Shown here one piece after another: positions 62,065-64,000 of a DNA stretch of 64,000 bases. Position 1 is the first letter of the stretch; the number at the start of each line of letters is the position of its first letter. This DNA is from Bacillus sp. MYb209. Lineage in GTDB: Bacteria > Bacillota > Bacilli > Bacillales > Bacillaceae_G. The notes beneath the pieces were generated by a model. It did no database searches. It was not told the origin of the DNA and was given only the letters and a program-made list of their open reading frames with translations. Position numbers and translations under genes: made by a program. The stretch covers positions 1 through 64,000 of the forward strand of contig NZ_PCNZ01000012.1 in the NCBI RefSeq assembly GCF_002975175.1, given 5' to 3'.

Positions 62065-62841
62065 ATGATGTTTAAAAAGTTTCCTTTTTTTAAAAGTAAA
62101 AAGGTCACATCGTTTGATCATCTCATTGAAAAAGTAAAAAAAGGATATATCCCAGAACACATTGCTATTATTATGGATGGTAATGGAAGATGGGCAAAGA
62201 GAAGAGCGATGCCTCGCATTGCTGGCCATCATGAAGGTATGCAAGTTGTGAAAAAAATCACAAAATTTGCAAGTAAGCTTGATGTGAAAGTATTAACTCT
62301 TTATGCTTTTTCGACTGAGAACTGGAAAAGACCGAAAAAAGAAGTTGATTATTTGATGAAGCTTCCAGAAGAATTTTTAGGTGCATTTTTACCAGAGTTG
62401 ATTGAAGAAAACGTACAAGTCCGAGTAATAGGGCAAAAAGATCGTCTTCCTACGCATACGCGCAGAGCGATGGAAAAAGCCATGGAAGATACGAAAGAGA
62501 ATACGGGATTAATTCTTAATTTCGCGTTAAACTATGGAAGTCGAGATGAAATCGTTTCTGCTGTGCAACATATGATGAAAGATAGTGAGGAAGGGAAAAT
62601 TCGTTCGGAAGAAATAAGTGAAGAAATGATTTCTTCTTACTTAATGACGAGTTCTTTACCTGATCCAGAGTTGTTAATCCGTACAAGCGGAGAGCTACGT
62701 ATTAGTAATTTCATGTTATGGCAAATTGCTTATTCGGAATTTTGGTTTACAGATGTGTATTGGCCAGATTTTACCGAGGAACATTTGCTAAATGCAATTA
62801 CGGACTTTCAGCATAGAGGGCGCAGATTCGGAGGCGTGTAG
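62065..62841 (+). CDS. uppS: Undecaprenyl diphosphate synthase
   Basis: A 258-residue cis-prenyltransferase that makes the C55 carrier for peptidoglycan and teichoic acid. The catalytic Asp lies in IMDGNGRWAKRR; TLYAFSTENWKRP, RTSGELRISNF and WQIAYSEFWFTDVYWPDF are conserved. Either of two adjacent ATG codons (62065 or 62068) could start it; TTGGAGGG fits the first. Next to cdsA, as in most bacteria. Confidence 0.95.
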   Translation: MMFKKFPFFKSKKVTSFDHLIEKVKKGYIPEHIAIIMDGNGRWAKRRAMPRIAGHHEGMQVVKKITKFASKLDVKVLTLYAFSTENWKRPKKEVDYLMKLPEEFLGAFLPELIEENVQVRVIGQKDRLPTHTRRAMEKAMEDTKENTGLILNFALNYGSRDEIVSAVQHMMKDSEEGKIRSEEISEEMISSYLMTSSLPDPELLIRTSGELRISNFMLWQIAYSEFWFTDVYWPDFTEEHLLNAITDFQHRGRRFGGV

Positions 62842-62858
62842 AAAGAGAGGGTTTGGTA

Positions 62859-63650
62859 GTGAAACAGAGAATTATTACTGGAGTGATTGCTGCCGCGCTA
62901 TTCATTCCCATCGTAATTTACGGTGGCGTGCCTTTTACAGTTTTAGTGTATGCACTTGCTTCTATAGGTTTATATGAATTAATTCGTATGAACAAGCTTA
63001 CGCTTATTTCGGTACCGACAGTTTTAGCTGCAGTATTATTGTGGATTATTTTAATTCCGAGTAGTGCATCAGAACTGTTTACATGGATTGGGTTAGGTAA
63101 ATTAGAAATCACATTTGTGATTGTTTTATTACTTTTATCATATACAGTCCTTTCTAAGAATACATTTACTTTTGACAATGCTTCATTTTTACTTATGGCA
63201 ACGACATATGTTGGAATGGGATTCTTATATTTAAATGAAACGAGAATATTAGGAATCAAATATGTGTTCTGTGCACTATTTGTCATATGGGCAACTGATT
63301 CAGGTGCATATTTCATAGGAAAAGCATTTGGAAAAAGAAAATTGTGGCCAGAAATTAGTCCGAATAAAACGATTGAAGGTTCATTAGGCGGTATTGTTTG
63401 TGGAATTGTTGTTGCACTTGTTTACAATATGTTCTTCCCAGTTGAAGCGAATGTAGGAGTTTTAATCGTTCTGACGATTATCATTTCTATTTTTGGACAA
63501 ATTGGTGATTTAGTGCAATCTGCATTTAAACGCCATTATGGTGTAAAGGATTCAGGTACAATTTTACCTGGACATGGTGGTATTTTAGATCGAACAGATA
63601 GTTGGTTATTTGTGTTACCAATTCTATACTTCTTATTACAATACAATTAA
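62859..63650 (+). CDS. cdsA: Phosphatidate cytidylyltransferase
   Basis: A 263-residue integral membrane enzyme (about eight hydrophobic segments) that makes CDP-diacylglycerol from phosphatidic acid and CTP. The signature near the C-terminus is [18 protein letters not shown]. The GTG at 62859, 7 bases past GAGGG, is chosen and gives [13 protein letters not shown]; a TTG at 62853 lies too close to that site. It is 17 bases after uppS. Confidence 0.94.
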   Translation: MKQRIITGVIAAALFIPIVIYGGVPFTVLVYALASIGLYELIRMNKLTLISVPTVLAAVLLWIILIPSSASELFTWIGLGKLEITFVIVLLLLSYTVLSKNTFTFDNASFLLMATTYVGMGFLYLNETRILGIKYVFCALFVIWATDSGAYFIGKAFGKRKLWPEISPNKTIEGSLGGIVCGIVVALVYNMFFPVEANVGVLIVLTIIISIFGQIGDLVQSAFKRHYGVKDSGTILPGHGGILDRTDSWLFVLPILYFLLQYN

Positions 63651-63673
63651 TAAATGAACGAGGGGTTGGAGTC

Positions 63674-64000
63674 ATGAAAAACATTAGTTTATTAGGTGCA
63701 AGCGGATCAATCGGTACACAAACATTAGATGTGTTACGCTCGCACCCAGACCAATTCCGTCTCGTTGCTTTTTCTGTAGGGAAAAATGTTGATTACGCAG
63801 TAAAGGTAATTCAAGAATTTTCTCCGCAAATTGTCTCTGTGCAAAGAGAGGAAGATGTTTTAAAATTACAAGCTGTGTCTGGTAATACAAAAGTCGTATA
63901 TGGTAGCGAAGGCTTATTAGAAGTAGCGTTGCACCCAGATACAGAAATTGTAGTGAATGCTGTTGTAGGTAGCGTAGGGTTATTACCGACACTCCGCGCA
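63674..64000 (+). CDS. dxr: 1-deoxy-D-xylulose-5-phosphate reductoisomerase, partial
   Basis: The first 109 residues of the MEP-pathway enzyme that makes 2-C-methylerythritol 4-phosphate; the gene continues past the window. The NADPH loop is [17 protein letters not shown], and [19 protein letters not shown] is conserved. It lies 23 bases after cdsA. Its product feeds the isoprenoid that UppS uses. Confidence 0.95.
   Translation, partial: MKNISLLGASGSIGTQTLDVLRSHPDQFRLVAFSVGKNVDYAVKVIQEFSPQIVSVQREEDVLKLQAVSGNTKVVYGSEGLLEVALHPDTEIVVNAVVGSVGLLPTLRA

Overview
The window is a low-G+C Firmicutes chromosome segment. It fits the Bacillus cereus group best: the gene order is the Bacillus rqcH-to-dxr housekeeping block, spoVM marks a spore former, codY is followed directly by rpsB with no flagellar/chemotaxis operon between them, and there are bcr1-type repeats, which are known only from this group. 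The exact species cannot be decided from the sequence. I see no tRNA, rRNA, CRISPR array, prophage or complete insertion sequence.

Layout. Positions 1-7000 are the accessory part: a HAD phosphatase, a small membrane protein and a transporter on the minus strand; a small membrane-protein gene split by a bcr1 repeat, followed by its intact tandem paralogue; a DinB-fold protein and an M24 aminopeptidase on the minus strand; and a lipoprotein with an LprI-like C-terminus. Positions 7031-29566 hold rqcH (minus), then a Ca2+-type P-ATPase, yicC/yloC, remA, gmk, rpoZ, coaBC, priA, def, fmt, rsmB, rlmN, prpC, prkC, rsgA, rpe, thiN, spoVM, rpmB (minus), asp23/yloU and fakA. A second bcr1 separates fakA from recG. 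From 30 kb onward come the FapR-controlled lipid genes (fapR, plsX, fabD, fabG, acpP), then rnc, smc, ftsY, ylxM, ffh, rpsP, khpA, rimM, trmD, rplS, lepB, rbgA, rnhB, sucCD, dprA, topA, trmFO, xerC, hslVU, codY, rpsB, tsf, pyrH, frr, uppS, cdsA and the start of dxr.

How the genes work together. The window joins nucleotide and coenzyme supply (gmk, coaBC, thiN, pyrH), translation start, maturation and rescue (def, fmt, rsmB, rlmN, rimM, trmD, rsgA, rbgA, rqcH, tsf, frr), the SRP route (ftsY, ylxM, ffh, lepB), fatty-acid and phospholipid synthesis with its repressor and operator (fapR to acpP, fakA, cdsA), isoprenoid and cell-wall carrier synthesis (dxr, uppS), DNA maintenance (priA, recG, smc, topA, xerC, dprA, rnhB) and global control (prkC/prpC, codY, remA).

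The most notable non-gene signals are the bcr1 copy at 2747-2898, whose conceptual removal together with one copy of its 5-bp target duplication restores a 121-codon reading frame parallel to the next gene; a shortened bcr1-like relic at 5449-5540; a duplicated dyad upstream of asp23-fakA; a clear FapR box; and structured leaders before rplS and rpsB.
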